Source: Stictocephala bisonia (taxonomy: Eukaryota; Arthropoda; Insecta; Hemiptera; Membracidae). Taken from it: a stretch of DNA of 64,000 nucleotides. Made by a program: the position numbers and the translations under genes. The notes under the pieces were generated by a model. The model did no database searches. It was given only the letters and a program-made list of their open reading frames with translations, and was not told the origin of the DNA. This document shows positions 24,450 through 37,392 of the stretch, one piece after another (the stretch's first letter is position 1; each line of letters starts with the position of its first letter). Location: NCBI GenBank assembly GCA_035578905.1, contig JAQJVL010000083.1:1-64000 (forward strand), written 5' to 3'.

Positions 24450-26912
24450 ATTGAAAAGACTTATACATGCTTCGCTATGGCTTGAAAAGCACAATATCTT
24501 GGAACTGTCTGAGGGTTTCAGTGGAGCACTCTATGAGATAGCCTCGAACTTTACTGGAAAGTCAAGTCAGTGCTTTAGAAAGTTTTCTGTTGGGAAAACT
24601 TACAAACCAGAGTGTTAAAGTTCTGGGTTAATATTTCCTTACAGCCAGATCCTCTCTCATAACGTCGGCAATAATTGTTTACTAAGACATACTTAAACTT
24701 AACTTGTATCTCAGCAAGTTTTCTGTTAGCAAAGTTACAAACCAAAGTGTTTAAGTTCTAGTTTATACTTCCTTGTGGACAATATTAATTCTACGCTCCT
24801 TCACAATCTTGGCAATAATTGTTTACTAAGACATACTTGAACTTAACTTGTATCTCAGCAAGTTATCTGTTAGCAAAGTTATAAACCAAAGTGTTTAAGT
24901 TCTAGTTTTATACTTCCTTGTGGACAAGATTAATTCTACGCTCCTTCACAATCTTGGCAATAATTGTTTACTAAGACATACTTGAACTTAACTTGTATCT
25001 CAGCAAGTTATCTGTTAGGAAAGTTATAAACCAAAGTGTTTAAGTTCTAGTTTTATACTTCCTTGTGGACAAGATTAATTCTACGCTCCTTCACAATCTC
25101 GGCAATAATTGTTTACTAAGACATACTTGAACTTAACTTGTATCTCAGCAAGTTTTCTGTTAACAAAGTTACAAACCAAAGTGTTTAAGTTCTAGTTTAT
25201 ACTTCCTTGTGGACAAGATTAATTCTACGCTCCTTCACAATCTCGGCAATAATTGTTTACTAAGACATACTTGAACTTAACTTGTATCTTAGCAAGTTTT
25301 CTGTTAACAAAGTTACAAACCAAAGTGTTTAAGTTCTAGTTTATACTTCCTTGTGGACAAGATTAATTCTACGCTACTTCAAAATCTTTGCAATAATTGT
25401 TTACTAAGACATACGTAAACTTAACTTGTATCTTAGCAAGTTTTCTGTTAACAAAGTTACAAACCAAAGTGTTTAAGTTCTAGTTTATACTTCCTTGTGG
25501 ACAAGCTTAATTCTACGCTACTTCAAAATCTTTGCAATACTTGTTTACTAAGACATACGTAAACTTAACTTGTATCTTAGCAAGTTTTCTGTTAGCAAAG
25601 TTACAAACCAAAGTGTTTAAGTTCTAGTTTATACTTCCTTGTGGACAAGATTAATTCTACGCTCCTTCACAATCTCGGCAATAATTTTTTACTAGACATA
25701 CTTGAACTTAACTTGTATCTCAGCAAGTTTTCTGTTAGCAAAGTTACAAACCAAAGTGTTTAAGTTCTAGTTTATACTTCCTTGTGGACAAGATTAATTC
25801 TACGCTACTTCAAAATCTTTGCAATAATTGTTTACTAAGACATACGTAAACTTAACTTGTATCTTAGCAAGTTTTCTGTTAGCAAAGTTACAAACCAAAG
25901 TGTTTAAGTTCTAGTTTATACTTCCTTGTGGACAAGATTAATTCTACGCTACTTCAAAATCTTTGCAATAATTGTTTACTAGACATACTTGAACTTAACT
26001 TGTATCTCAGCAAGTTTTCTGTTAGCAAAGTTACAAACCAAAGTGTTTAAGTTCTAGTTTATACTTCCTTGTGGACAATATTAATTCTACGCTCCTTCAC
26101 AATCTCGGCAATAATTGTTTACTAAGACATACTTGAACTTAACTTGTATCTTAGCAAGTTTTCTGTTAACAAAGTTACAAACCAAAGTGTTTAAGTTCTA
26201 GTTTATACTTCCTTGTGGACAAGATTAATTCTACGCTCTTTCACAATCTTGGCAATACTTGTTTACTAAGACATACTTGAACTTAACTTGTATCTTAGCA
26301 AGTTTTCTGTTAGCAAAGTTACAAACCAAAGTGTTTAAGTTCTAGTTTATACTTCCTTGTGGACAATATTAATTCTACGCTCCTTCACAATCTTGGCAAT
26401 ACTTGTTTACTAAGACATACTTGAACTTAACTTGTGTCTTAGCAAGTTTTCTGTTAGCAAAGTTACAAACCAAAGTGTTTAAGTTCTAGTTTATACTTCC
26501 TTGTGGACAAGATTAATTCTACGCTCTTTCACAATCTTGGCAATAATTGTTTACTAAGACATACTTGAACTTAACTTGTATCTCAGCAAGTTTTCTGTTA
26601 GCAAAGTTACAAACCAAAGTGTTTAAGTTCTAGTTTATACTTCCTTGTGGACAAGATTAATTCTACGCTCCTTCACAATCTTGGCAATAATTAATTGTTT
26701 ACTAACATATGCTTGAACTTTACTTGAACTTTGAGTCTGGTGTTTTAAAAATATTTCCGTTGGTAAAATCAGAAGTTCTTGTTTGTATTTCCAAGGCTAA
26801 TTCGATATTCTGTCTTAACTTCAGTAATATCTTTTTACACAACATCACACAAACAAACAAATCTCTTTCAAGTGGCATGTTTGGGGCTCAGTCCTTCTCT
26901 AACTAAAGGGAC
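24450..26912 (+). repeat. 144-bp satellite array, about 14 copies
   Basis: The block ACTAAGACATACTTGAACTT recurs at about 24681, 24825, 24970, 25115 and 25259 onward, giving a period of 144-145 bp to about 26700. Each unit also has TCAGCAAGTTTTCTGTTAGC, AAACCAAAGTGTTTAAGTTC and TTCTACGCTCCTTCACAATC. The copies at both edges (24450-24600, 26700-26910) are strongly diverged, whereas internal ones are near-identical, the usual sign of internal homogenisation. Two variants alternate in blocks: CTCCTTCACAATCTCGGCAA and CTACTTCAAAATCTTTGCAA. Short frames at the edges are not supported as genes. Confidence 0.95.
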
Positions 26913-27489
26913 ATATAGGTTTAAGAGAGATTCTGTTAAATAATTATTGGTTATATTTTTTTCACTTGGTAGGTATATGCCCTAAATAAAAATAACATAG
27001 CATTACTTATGTGTGAAAATAAAATAAAATTATTTAAAACAAAACTTATATATTTCAAACTATAATAAACAGTTTGCTTAAATAACCATTTTTTGTTTTA
27101 ACTTTGAATAAATGTTCTATAAAAATTATTTTCTACCGAACTTCTCAAATACTTGATACCTTTTTGACATATTGCATTACGTTGTTTTTGTCCACGAAAT
27201 AGTTTTAAATTTACGAGTTTTACCATCAAATTACACTGAAATAAAACAAATCCAGAACATCCTAGATATTTTACATTTCTAAAATAAAGTTTCTTTGTGG
27301 ATTATCAATAAGACATTTTTATGTCATATACAAAGAATCCATTGATAAGGATTAACGGTTTGATTTGATGAATAATTCAATTTTCGATATCACCCTTTTG
27401 CCATTGAGCTTTGAGGTTAACTATCATCATTACTGTCAATCTGAAAAGCTGAATAATTAATGCAATTCTGCAATTCAATTGGTACATTA
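26913..27489. other. AT-rich non-coding stretch
   Basis: Nothing supported between the 144-bp and 30-bp arrays. Confidence 0.55.
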
Positions 27490-28815
27490 AGTAAGACCTA
27501 TTGGTCAGTAACTAATATAACTATGACATATTGGTCAGTAACTAATACAACTGTGACATATTGGTCAGTGACTAATATAACTGTGACATATTGGTCAGTA
27601 ACTAATATAACTATGACATATTGGTCAGTAACTAATACAACTGTGACATATTGGTCAGTGACTAATATAACTGTGACATATTGGTCAGTAACTAATACAA
27701 ATGTGACATATTGGTCAGTGACTAATATAACTGTGACATATTGGTCAGTGACTAATATAACTATGACATATTGGTCAGTGACTAATATAACTATGACATA
27801 TTGGTCAATGACTAATACAACTGTGACATATTGGTCAGTAACTAATATAAATGTGACATATTGGTCAGTAACTAATACAACTGTGACATATTGGTCAGTG
27901 ACTAATATAACTGTGACATATTGGTCAGTAACTAATATAAATGTGACATATTGGTCAGTAACTAATATAACTATGACATATTGGTCAGTGACTAATATAA
28001 ATGTGACATATTGGTCAGTGACTAATATAACTGTGACATATTGGTCAGTGACTAATACAACTGTGACATATTGGTCAGTAACTAATATAAATGTGACATA
28101 TTGGTCAGTAACTAATATAACTATGACATATTGGTCAGTAACTAATATAAATGTGACATATTGGTCAGTAACTAATATAACTATGACATATTGGTCAGTG
28201 AATAATATAACTGTGACATATTGGTCAGTGATTAATATAACTATCACATATTGGTCAGTAACTAATATAACTATGACATATTGGTCAGTGACTAATATAA
28301 CTATGACATATTGGTCAGTGACTAATATAACTGTGACATATTGGTCAGTAACTAATATAACTATGACATATTGGTCAGTGACTAATATAACTGTGACATT
28401 TTGGTCAGTAACTAATACAACTGTGACATATTGGTCAGTAACTAATATAACTATGACTTATTGGTCAGTAAATAATATAACTATGACCTATTGGTCAGTA
28501 ACTAATATAAATATGACCCATTGGTCAGTAACTAAAATAAGTAAGACCTATTAGTCACTAACTAATAGACTATAACTGTGATCTATTGGTCTAACCAATA
28601 TGACTATGGCCTATTGGTCAGTAACTAAAAGAATTATGACCTATTGATCACTAACTAATATAACTGTGATCTATTGTTCTCTAACTAATATGACTATGAC
28701 CTATTGGTCAGTAAATAATATAACTATGATCTATTGGTCAGTAACTAACATAACTATAACCTATTGGTCACTAACTAATATAACTGTGTACTATTTTTCT
28801 CTAACTAATATTACT
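27490..28815 (+). repeat. 30-bp minisatellite, about 44 copies
   Basis: Units of exactly 30 bp, GTAACTAATATAACTATGAC then ATATTGGTCA, run without length change from about 27490 to 28550 and then decay to 28815. Because 30 is a multiple of three, the array is open for 364 codons on the plus strand (ten-residue repeat TYWSVTNITM) and for about 249 on the minus strand. The variable positions mostly change the amino acid (ATA/ACA, ACT/AAT, ATG/GTG), with only GTA/GTG silent. The outer copies contain stops. That pattern is of neutral satellite drift rather than selection on a protein, so I do not annotate a gene. The first ATG-free start and absence of flanking coding sequence agree. Confidence 0.95.
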
Positions 28816-30810
28816 TTGCAAAATAATATTAGGACTCTACCTATTTGCAAAATATTTCGCATCCTGTTAACTGAAATGTTTTCTATTTAACTAAGGTCTT
28901 TTAAAATATTTTTCATTAATTTTTGTTTAGTTAAAACATTTATTATTGATCTATCATTTGTTGAAACTGTTGATATTGACAAATATTGGGAAAAAGGAAA
29001 AGATTTACAGTTGTTGAAAATATTTATTTAACATAGGGCTTACAAATTTAACATGTACAAATATGTGCAGAGCATTGTCTTAATACTTGATGTCAAACAG
29101 TCTTTACTACCATGTGTCCTTGAAGTTAACAGAGATTATTGACCTGGTATGGTGGTAAGTTTACCAGCAGATATTGATATGTAAAGCACTGCCACAGATC
29201 AAAAATGCACAGCATGTTTTACCATTTAGCACACACTGAAACATAATGTCGAATGTTACTATATTAACAAAACTAATGTGCTAACGGTAAGAGTTTGCAA
29301 TTAATTGCAAAACATTCTCTTTAATGGTAAAGTGCATTAGTTATGAATTAAATTACAGTAAACTGACTCTATGGAGGAAGAATAACTAACGGCCATTGCT
29401 AAATTATGCTAATATATTTTGTTTCGTGTTTCTTGTCAAAAAGTACCACTATAGAAACATTTTAGTTTATGGGTTGATAATTGAATGTTACATAAAACAA
29501 AATATAGTTTAAGTTAACATTTTGTTTATTTATTAGTTTATTAATTAAGTGTCAACTTTTATAATATAATACAATGTGACACAGTAGAGTCTATTTCACT
29601 TTAATATTTTTAGAAACACTTATTAGTAGATCCTCAAAATCAAAATTGGACAAAATATATTAAGGGAAATAATTACCTGATTATTTTTACATAAATTGAG
29701 CTTACAATCAAATTTTAATTAGTTTTTGAATCACATTTTTGGAATTTATAGAATTTATTTATATCTTTAAAAAAATCATCAACATTAAAATGCTGACACT
29801 ATAATTAATATAAAAATAGTATATAATTGGAAACAAATTAGTCTGTTTCCACTGGTTGGCAGTAAGTGGCTAATTTTTCAATGTTCAGACTGTACGTAGT
29901 GAAACCCTTTTTTATAAAGTAATTTTACTTATCAACAAAGTGCTTTTTCCTGTATCTTCTTTAATTTTATTTCCCTATTAGCGTTAGAGTATGAGTGGCA
30001 TTAATATTTAAAAATTTAATACCTAGAAAAGTCACTTAATGGTGATTTTGGATTGTTGAAAAGGCCTACTATTTCCCAATAACAATAAAGAGTTGGCAGA
30101 GGCTGTCGGTCATGTTGGTTTTAATCCCATAAGAACAATTTGTTTTGTGAATCCATTTTTTTTTGTTATTTATTGACCAACAGTTGTATGTGACGTGTCA
30201 TTTTTTAGGTTAAAATATTGCAAATTGAGTTTTATTTTAATATTTTGAACACATACACCTGGTTTTGAAAAAAAGGTAAAAATAAAAATTTCTAAATATA
30301 AATTTGTTTTCTATAAACCTAATTAGGAATTAGCAAAGCCATTCCAACGCGAAATTTAATTCTTGATCAAATGCTATTTGTTTGGAAAAATTCCGTTTAA
30401 AAATAAATATTTGATTTGGATAAGCGTGATCGTATGTCCCGTTCGAAAATAACACCGTTCTTACGTCATTAAAATCAACATTGCCAACATCCTCTGCAGA
30501 CTCTTAAACTAGCTAAGAAATATTTTATCTATCATTCTGCTCAAAGAGACGATTGAAAACAAGATAATAACCCAAATAACAAAGAAAAAAATTAAAGGTA
30601 ATAAAAATAGCAAAAACATCAGTTTTGGGTCCCGATAAATAATGTATACAGGCATATGTAAAATAATAGCTTAATTTAAAGATATTAGAAACAAAAACAT
30701 AAAGTAATAACTTACTAGAGCTTGAAGACACAATACAAAATACGAGACATATTCCGACAATAATAACACTCTACAGTCTAATAACTAAGTAAAAATGAGC
30801 CTTCTTAATA
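28816..30810. other. AT-rich non-coding stretch
   Basis: No supported gene. It contains the dispersed repeat at 29085-29155 listed separately. The minus-strand frame at 30525-30731 is AT-rich and unrecognised. Confidence 0.5.
29085..29155 (+). repeat. Dispersed repeat, inverted copy of 22494-22580
   Basis: About 70 bp: TGTCAAACAGTCTTTACTAC through GACCTGGTATGGTGGTAAGT, matching the complement of 22494-22580 with an internal gap of about 10 bp. Family unknown. Confidence 0.75.
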
Positions 30811-30996
30811 GTCGGCGAGTGATAAGAACTTCTCTGAACTTCTTGCCTCTCTGATATTGAAGGCGCTGATTTGCATCGAAACATTACAAGTAATATAGGT
30901 ACACTACATGATTTGTGCTGTTTCCATGGAAATAAGCCTTCAATATCACAAAGGCTAGAAGTTCAGAGGACTTCTTGTGACTCGCAGTCTACACTA
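30811..30996. repeat. Long imperfect hairpin (MITE or hairpin RNA)
   Basis: The left arm GTCGGCGAGTGATAAGAACT ... CTGATATTGAAGGC (30811-30864) pairs with the right arm GCCTTCAATATCACAAAGGC ... TGACTCGCAGTC (about 30940-30994) at about 80% identity. The pairing continues inward (GCTGATTTGCATCGAAAC against GTTTCCATGGAAATAAGC), giving arms of about 72 bp and a loop of some 40 bp. It could be a MITE about 186 bp long or a hairpin-RNA source. An open frame across the loop (30871-31062) is not supported. Confidence 0.75.
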
Positions 30997-31311
30997 AAAA
31001 TACATAATTTTTACACCAGCATGAACATTAAAAACACAAACAGCTGTTGTATGTATCAGTAACAACATTGTTGTGATAACAAATCATTGTATTTTATAGA
31101 GCCAGTGGGGTGAAACCCACGTTATTTTTTAGATTATTTATGATATTTTGCCCACAGTTCTGGCCACTAACCTTAAAAATTAATTTAACCTTAAAAAGGC
31201 TGTCTTATATTTCCATAGCTCGAGAATATTCACTTACATATTACATGTTTTGATAATAATTAGCTATAACAAGTTAATATTATTTGTAAAGTTCCAGTCT
31301 CTGAGGACTAT

Positions 31312-34300
31312 ATTTAAACTAATACCCATAATAAGTTTGAAGTGCAACATATGACCGACCTCTGAGCTTTCCTTCCCCTCGTTAAACTAAACTAATACCC
31401 ATAATAAGTTTGAAGTGCAACATATGACCGACCTCTGAGCTTTCCTTCCCCTCAGTAAACTAAACTAATACCCATAATAAGTTTGAAGTGCAACATATGA
31501 CCGACCTCTGAGCTTTCCTTCCCCTCAGTAAACTAAACTAATACCCATAATAAGTTTGAAGTGCAACATATGACCGGCCTCAGAGCTTTCCTTCCCCTCA
31601 GTAAACTAAACTAATACCCATAATAAGTTTGAAGTGCAACCTAGGACCGGCCTCTGGGCTTTCCTTCCCCTCAGTAAACTAAACTAATACCCATAATAAG
31701 TTTGAAGTGCAACATATGACCGGCCTCAGAGCTTTCCTTCCCCTCAGTAAACTAAACTAATACCCATAATAAGTTTGAAGTGCAACATATGACCGACCTC
31801 TGAGCTTTCCTTCCCCTCAGTAAACTAAACTAATACCCATAATAAGTTTGAAGTGCAACATATGACCGGCCTCAGAGCTTTCCTTCCCCTCAGGAAACTA
31901 AACTAATACCCATAATAAGTTTGAAGTGCAACATATGACCGACCTCTGAGCTTTCCTTCCCCTCAGTAAACTAAACTAATACCCATAATAAGTTTGAAGT
32001 GCAACATATGACCGGCCTCAGAGCTTTCCTTCCCCTCAGTAAACTAAACTAATACCCATAATAAGTTTGAAGTGCAACATATGACCGACCTCTGAGCTTT
32101 CCTTCCCCTCAGTAAACTAAACTAATACCCATAATAAGTTTGAAGTGCAACATATGACCGGCCTCAGAGCTTTCCTTCCCCTCAGTAAACTAAACTAATA
32201 CCCATAATAAGTTTGAAGTGCAACATATGACCGACCTCTGAGCTTTCCTTCCCCTCAGTAAACTAAACTAATACCCATAATAAGTTTGAAGTGCAACATA
32301 TGACCGGCCTCAGAGCTTTCCTTCCCCTCAGTAAACTAAACTAATACCCATAATAAGTTTGAAGTGCAACCTAGGACCGGCCTCTGGGCTTTCCTTCCCC
32401 TCAGTAAACTAAACTAATACCCATAATAAGTTTGAAGTGCAACATATGACCGGCCTCAGAGCTTTCCTTCCCCTCAGTAAACTAAACTAATACCCATAAT
32501 AAGTTTGAAGTGCAACATATGACCGACCTCTGAGCTTTCCTTCCCCTCAGTAAACTAAACTAATACCCATAATAAGTTTGAAGTGCAACATATGACCGGC
32601 CTCAGAGCTTTCCTTCCCCTCAGTAAACTAAACTAATACCCATAATAAGTTTGAAGTGCAACATATGACCGACCTCTGAGCTTTCCTTCCCCTCAGTAAA
32701 CTAAACTAATACCCATAATAAGTTTGAAGTGCAACATATGACCGGCCTCAGAGCTTTCCTTCCCCTCAGTAAACTAAACTAATACCCATAATAAGTTTGA
32801 AGTGCAACATATGACCGACCTCTGAGCTTTCCTTCCCCTCAGTAAACTAAACTAATACCCATAATAAGTTTGAAGTGCAACATATGACCGACCTCTGAGC
32901 TTTCCTTCCCCTCAGTAAACTAAACTAATACCCATAATAAGTTTGAAGTGCAACATATGACCGGCCTCTGAGCTTTCCTTCCCCTCAGTAAACTAAACTA
33001 ATACCCATAATAAGTTTGAAGTGCAACATATGACCGACCTCTGAGCTTTCCTTCCCCTCAGTAAACTAAACTAATACCCATAATAAGTTTGAAGTGCAAC
33101 ATATGACCGACCTCTGAGCTTTCCTTCCCCTCAGTAAACTAAACTAATACCCATAATAAGTTTGAAGTGCAACATATGACCGACCTCAGAGCTTTCCTTC
33201 CCCTCAGTAAACTAAACTAATACCCATAATAAGTTTGAAGTGCAACATATGACCGACCTCTGAGCTTTCCTTCCCCTCAGTAAACTAAACTAATACCCAT
33301 AATAAGTTTGAAGTGCAACATATGACCGGCCTCAGAGCTTTCCTTCCCCTCAGTAAACTAAACTAATACCCATAATAAGTTTGAAGTGCAACATATGACC
33401 GACCTCTGAGCTTTCCTTCCCCTCAGTAAACTAAACTAATACCCATAATAAGTTTGAAGTGCAACATATGACCGGCCTCAGAGCTTTCCTTCCCCTCAGT
33501 AAACTAAACTAATACCCATAATAAGTTTGAAGTGCAACCTAGGACCGGCCTCTGGGCTTTCCTTCCCCTCAGTAAACTAAACTAATACTCATAATAAGTT
33601 TGAAGTGCAACATATGACCGGCCTCAGAGCTTTCCTTCCCCTCAATAAACTAAACTAATAGCCTTGATAAGTTTGAAGTGCAACATATGACCGGCCTCAG
33701 AGCTTTCCTTCCCCTCAGTAAACTAAACTAATACCCATAATAAGTTTGAAGTGCAACCTAGGACCGGCCTCTGGGCTTTCCTTCCCCTCAGTAAACTAAA
33801 CTAATACCCATAATAAGTTTGAAGTGCAACATATGACCGGCCTCAGAGCTTTCCTTCCCCTCAGTAAACTAAACTAATATCCTTGATAAGTTTGAAGTGC
33901 AACATATGACCGGCCTCAGAGCTTTCCTTCCCCTCAGTAAACTAAACTAATACCCATAATAAGTTTGAAGTGCAACATATGACCGGCCTCAGAGCTTTCC
34001 TTCCCCTCAGTAAACTAAACTAATACCCATAATAAGTTTGAAGTGCAACCTAGGACCGGCCTCTGGGCTTTCCTTCCCCTCAGTAAACTAAACTAATACT
34101 CATAATAAGTTTGAAGTGCAACATATGACCGGCCTCAGAGCTTTCCTTCCCCTCAATAAACTAAACTAATACCCATGATAAGTTTCAAGTGCAACATATG
34201 ACCGACCTCTGAGCTTTCCTTCCCCTCAGTAAACTAAACTAATACCCATAATAAGTTTGAAGTGCAACATATGACCGGCCTCAGAGCTTTCCTTCCCCTC

Positions 34301-37172
34301 AGTAAACTAAACTAATACTCATAATAAGTTTGAAGTGCAACATATGACCGGCCTCAGAGCTTTCCTTCCCCTCAGTAAACAAAACTAATACCCTTGATAA
34401 GTTTGAAGTGCAACCTAGGACCGGCCTCTGGGCTTTCCTTCCCCTCAGTAAACTAAACTAATACTCATAATAAGTTTGAAGTGCAACATATGACCGGCCT
34501 CAGAGCTTTCCTTCCCCTCAATAAACTAAACTAATACCCATGATAAGTTTGAAGTGCAACATATGACCAGCCTCTGGGCTTTCCTTCCCCTCAGTAAACT
34601 AAACTAATACTCATAATAAGTTTGAAATGCAACATATGACCGGCCTCAGAGCTTTCCTTCCCCTCAGTAAACAAACCTAATACCCTTGATAAGTTTGAAG
34701 TGCAACCTAGGACCGGACTCTGGGCTTTCCTTCCCCTCAGTAAACAAAACTAATACCCTTGATAAGTTTGAAGTGCAACATATGACCGGCCTCAGAGCTT
34801 TCCTTCCCCTCAATAAACTAAACTAATACCCATGATAAGTTTGAAGTGCAACATATGACTGGCCTCAGAGCTTTCCTTCCCCTCAGTAAACTAAACTAAT
34901 ACCCATAATAAGTTTGAAGTGCAACATATGACCGGTCTCTGAGCTTTCCTTCCCCTCAGTAAACTAAACTAATACCCTTGATAAGTTTGAAGTGCAACCT
35001 AGGACCGGCCTCTGAGCTTTCCTTCCCCTCAGTAAACTAAACTAATACACTTGATAAGTTTGAAGTGCAACATATGACCGGCCTCTGAGCTTTCCTTCCC
35101 CTCAGTAAACTAAATTAATACCCTTGATAAGTTTGAAGTGCAACATATGACCGGCCTCTGAGCTTTCCTTCCCCTCAGTAAACTAAACTAATACCCATAA
35201 TAAGTTTGAAGTGCAACATATGACCGACCTCTGAGCTTTCCTTCCCCTCAGTAAACTAAACTAATACCCATAATAAGTTTGAAGTGCAACATATGACCGG
35301 CCTCAGAGCTTTCCTTCCCCTCAGTAAACTAAACTAATACCCATAATAAGTTTGAAGTGCAACATATGACCGACCTCTGAGCTTTCCTTCCCCTCAGTAA
35401 ACTAAACTAATACCCATAATAAGTTTGAAGTGCAACATATGACCGGCCTCAGAGCTTTCCTTCCCCTCAGTAAACTAAACTAATACCCATAATAAGTTTG
35501 AAGTGCAACCTAGGACCGGCCTCTGGGCTTTCCTTCCCCTCAGTAAACTAAACTAATACTCATAATAAGTTTGAAGTGCAACATATGACCGGCCTCAGAG
35601 CTTTCCTTCCCCTCAATAAACTAAACTAATAGCCTTGATAAGTTTGAAGTGCAACATATGACCGGCCTCAGAGCTTTCCTTCCCCTCAGTAAACTAAACT
35701 AATACCCATAATAAGTTTGAAGTGCAACCTAGGACCGGCCTCTGGGCTTTCCTTCCCCTCAGTAAACTAAACTAATACCCATAATAAGTTTGAAGTGCAA
35801 CATATGACCGGCCTCAGAGCTTTCCTTCCCCTCAGTAAACTAAACTAATATCCTTGATAAGTTTGAAGTGCAACATATGACCGGCCTCAGAGCTTTCCTT
35901 CCCCTCAGTAAACTAAACTAATACCCATAATAAGTTTGAAGTGCAACATATGACCGGCCTCAGAGCTTTCCTTCCCCTCAGTAAACTAAACTAATACCCA
36001 TAATAAGTTTGAAGTGCAACCTAGGACCGGCCTCTGGGCTTTCCTTCCCCTCAGTAAACTAAACTAATACTCATAATAAGTTTGAAGTGCAACATATGAC
36101 CGGCCTCAGAGCTTTCCTTCCCCTCAATAAACTAAACTAATACCCATGATAAGTTTCAAGTGCAACATATGACCGACCTCTGAGCTTTCCTTCCCCTCAG
36201 TAAACTAAACTAATACCCATAATAAGTTTGAAGTGCAACATATGACCGGCCTCAGAGCTTTCCTTCCCCTCAGTAAACTAAACTAATACTCATAATAAGT
36301 TTGAAGTGCAACATATGACCGGCCTCAGAGCTTTCCTTCCCCTCAGTAAACAAAACTAATACCCTTGATAAGTTTGAAGTGCAACCTAGGACCGGCCTCT
36401 GGGCTTTCCTTCCCCTCAGTAAACTAAACTAATACTCATAATAAGTTTGAAGTGCAACATATGACCGGCCTCAGAGCTTTCCTTCCCCTCAATAAACTAA
36501 ACTAATACCCATGATAAGTTTGAAGTGCAACATATGACCAGCCTCTGGGCTTTCCTTCCCCTCAGTAAACTAAACTAATACTCATAATAAGTTTGAAATG
36601 CAACATATGACCGGCCTCAGAGCTTTCCTTCCCCTCAGTAAACAAACCTAATACCCTTGATAAGTTTGAAGTGCAACCTAGGACCGGACTCTGGGCTTTC
36701 CTTCCCCTCAGTAAACAAAACTAATACCCTTGATAAGTTTGAAGTGCAACATATGACCGGCCTCAGAGCTTTCCTTCCCCTCAATAAACTAAACTAATAC
36801 CCATGATAAGTTTGAAGTGCAACATATGACTGGCCTCAGAGCTTTCCTTCCCCTCAGTAAACTAAACTAATACCCATAATAAGTTTGAAGTGCAACATAT
36901 GACCGGTCTCTGAGCTTTCCTTCCCCTCAGTAAACTAAACTAATACCCTTGATAAGTTTGAAGTGCAACCTAGGACCGGCCTCTGAGCTTTCCTTCCCCT
37001 CAGTAAACTAAACTAATACACTTGATAAGTTTGAAGTGCAACATATGACCGGCCTCTGAGCTTTCCTTCCCCTCAGTAAACTAAATTAATACCCTTGATA
37101 AGTTTGAAGTGCAACATATGACCGGCCTCTGATCTTTCCTTCCCCTCAGTAAACTAAACTAATACCCTTGAT
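31312..37172 (-). repeat. 73-bp satellite array, about 80 copies
   Basis: Exact 73-bp periodicity (TAAACTAAACTAATACCCAT at 31456, 31529 and so on). Three main monomer types are visible: GACCGACCTCTGAGC, GACCGGCCTCAGAGC and CCTAGGACCGGCCTCTGGGC. Types one and two alternate in much of 31700-32800, forming a 146-bp dimer. The CCTAGG type recurs at multiples of 73 bp (for example 31641, 32371, 33539, 33758). The block of about 33190-35160 is repeated at 35161-37131, offset exactly 1971 bp (27 monomers). Strand is given as minus because the head at 37173-37392 leads into the array in that orientation. Confidence 0.97.
33190..37131. repeat. Tandem 1971-bp duplication of 27 satellite monomers
   Basis: Private variants reappear at an offset of exactly 1971 bp (27 x 73): AATAGCCTTGATAAG at 33661 and 35632, and AATACACTTGATAAG with CTTG at 35050 and 37021. 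The second copy follows the first directly. The few differences (such as GATCTTTCC near 37133) suggest the event is recent. Confidence 0.88.
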
Positions 37173-37392
37173 TATATAAACGTACAATATATATTCCATC
37201 TAATAGGAATATTTGTTCCAGTAATTTTGTTAGTTAGTGTGGCCCGCAACCACAGCTGGTTTAAACTGTATTACATTTACATTGGACTACACTAGCGTTC
37301 CACAATAGACCACAAAACAACTGATATTTTGAGACTAAAAATTTAACATCGGATGGGAAATCTATTTATGTATAAAATAAATGCTAATACAC
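37173..37392 (-). mobile_element. Satellite-associated head, copy C
   Basis: The complement matches 24128-24378 block by block, including ATCAGTTGTTTTGTGG, GGAACGCTAGTG, TAATACAGTTTAAACCAGCT, GTGG, ATATTCCTATTAGATG and TATAATCAAGGG. CCACAGCTGGTTTAAACT at 37250-37267 is the complement of the core found in every 181-bp monomer at 1-7922. Read on the minus strand, the head is followed at once by the 73-bp array, as copy B is followed by the 144-bp array. It has no coding capacity. Confidence 0.82.
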
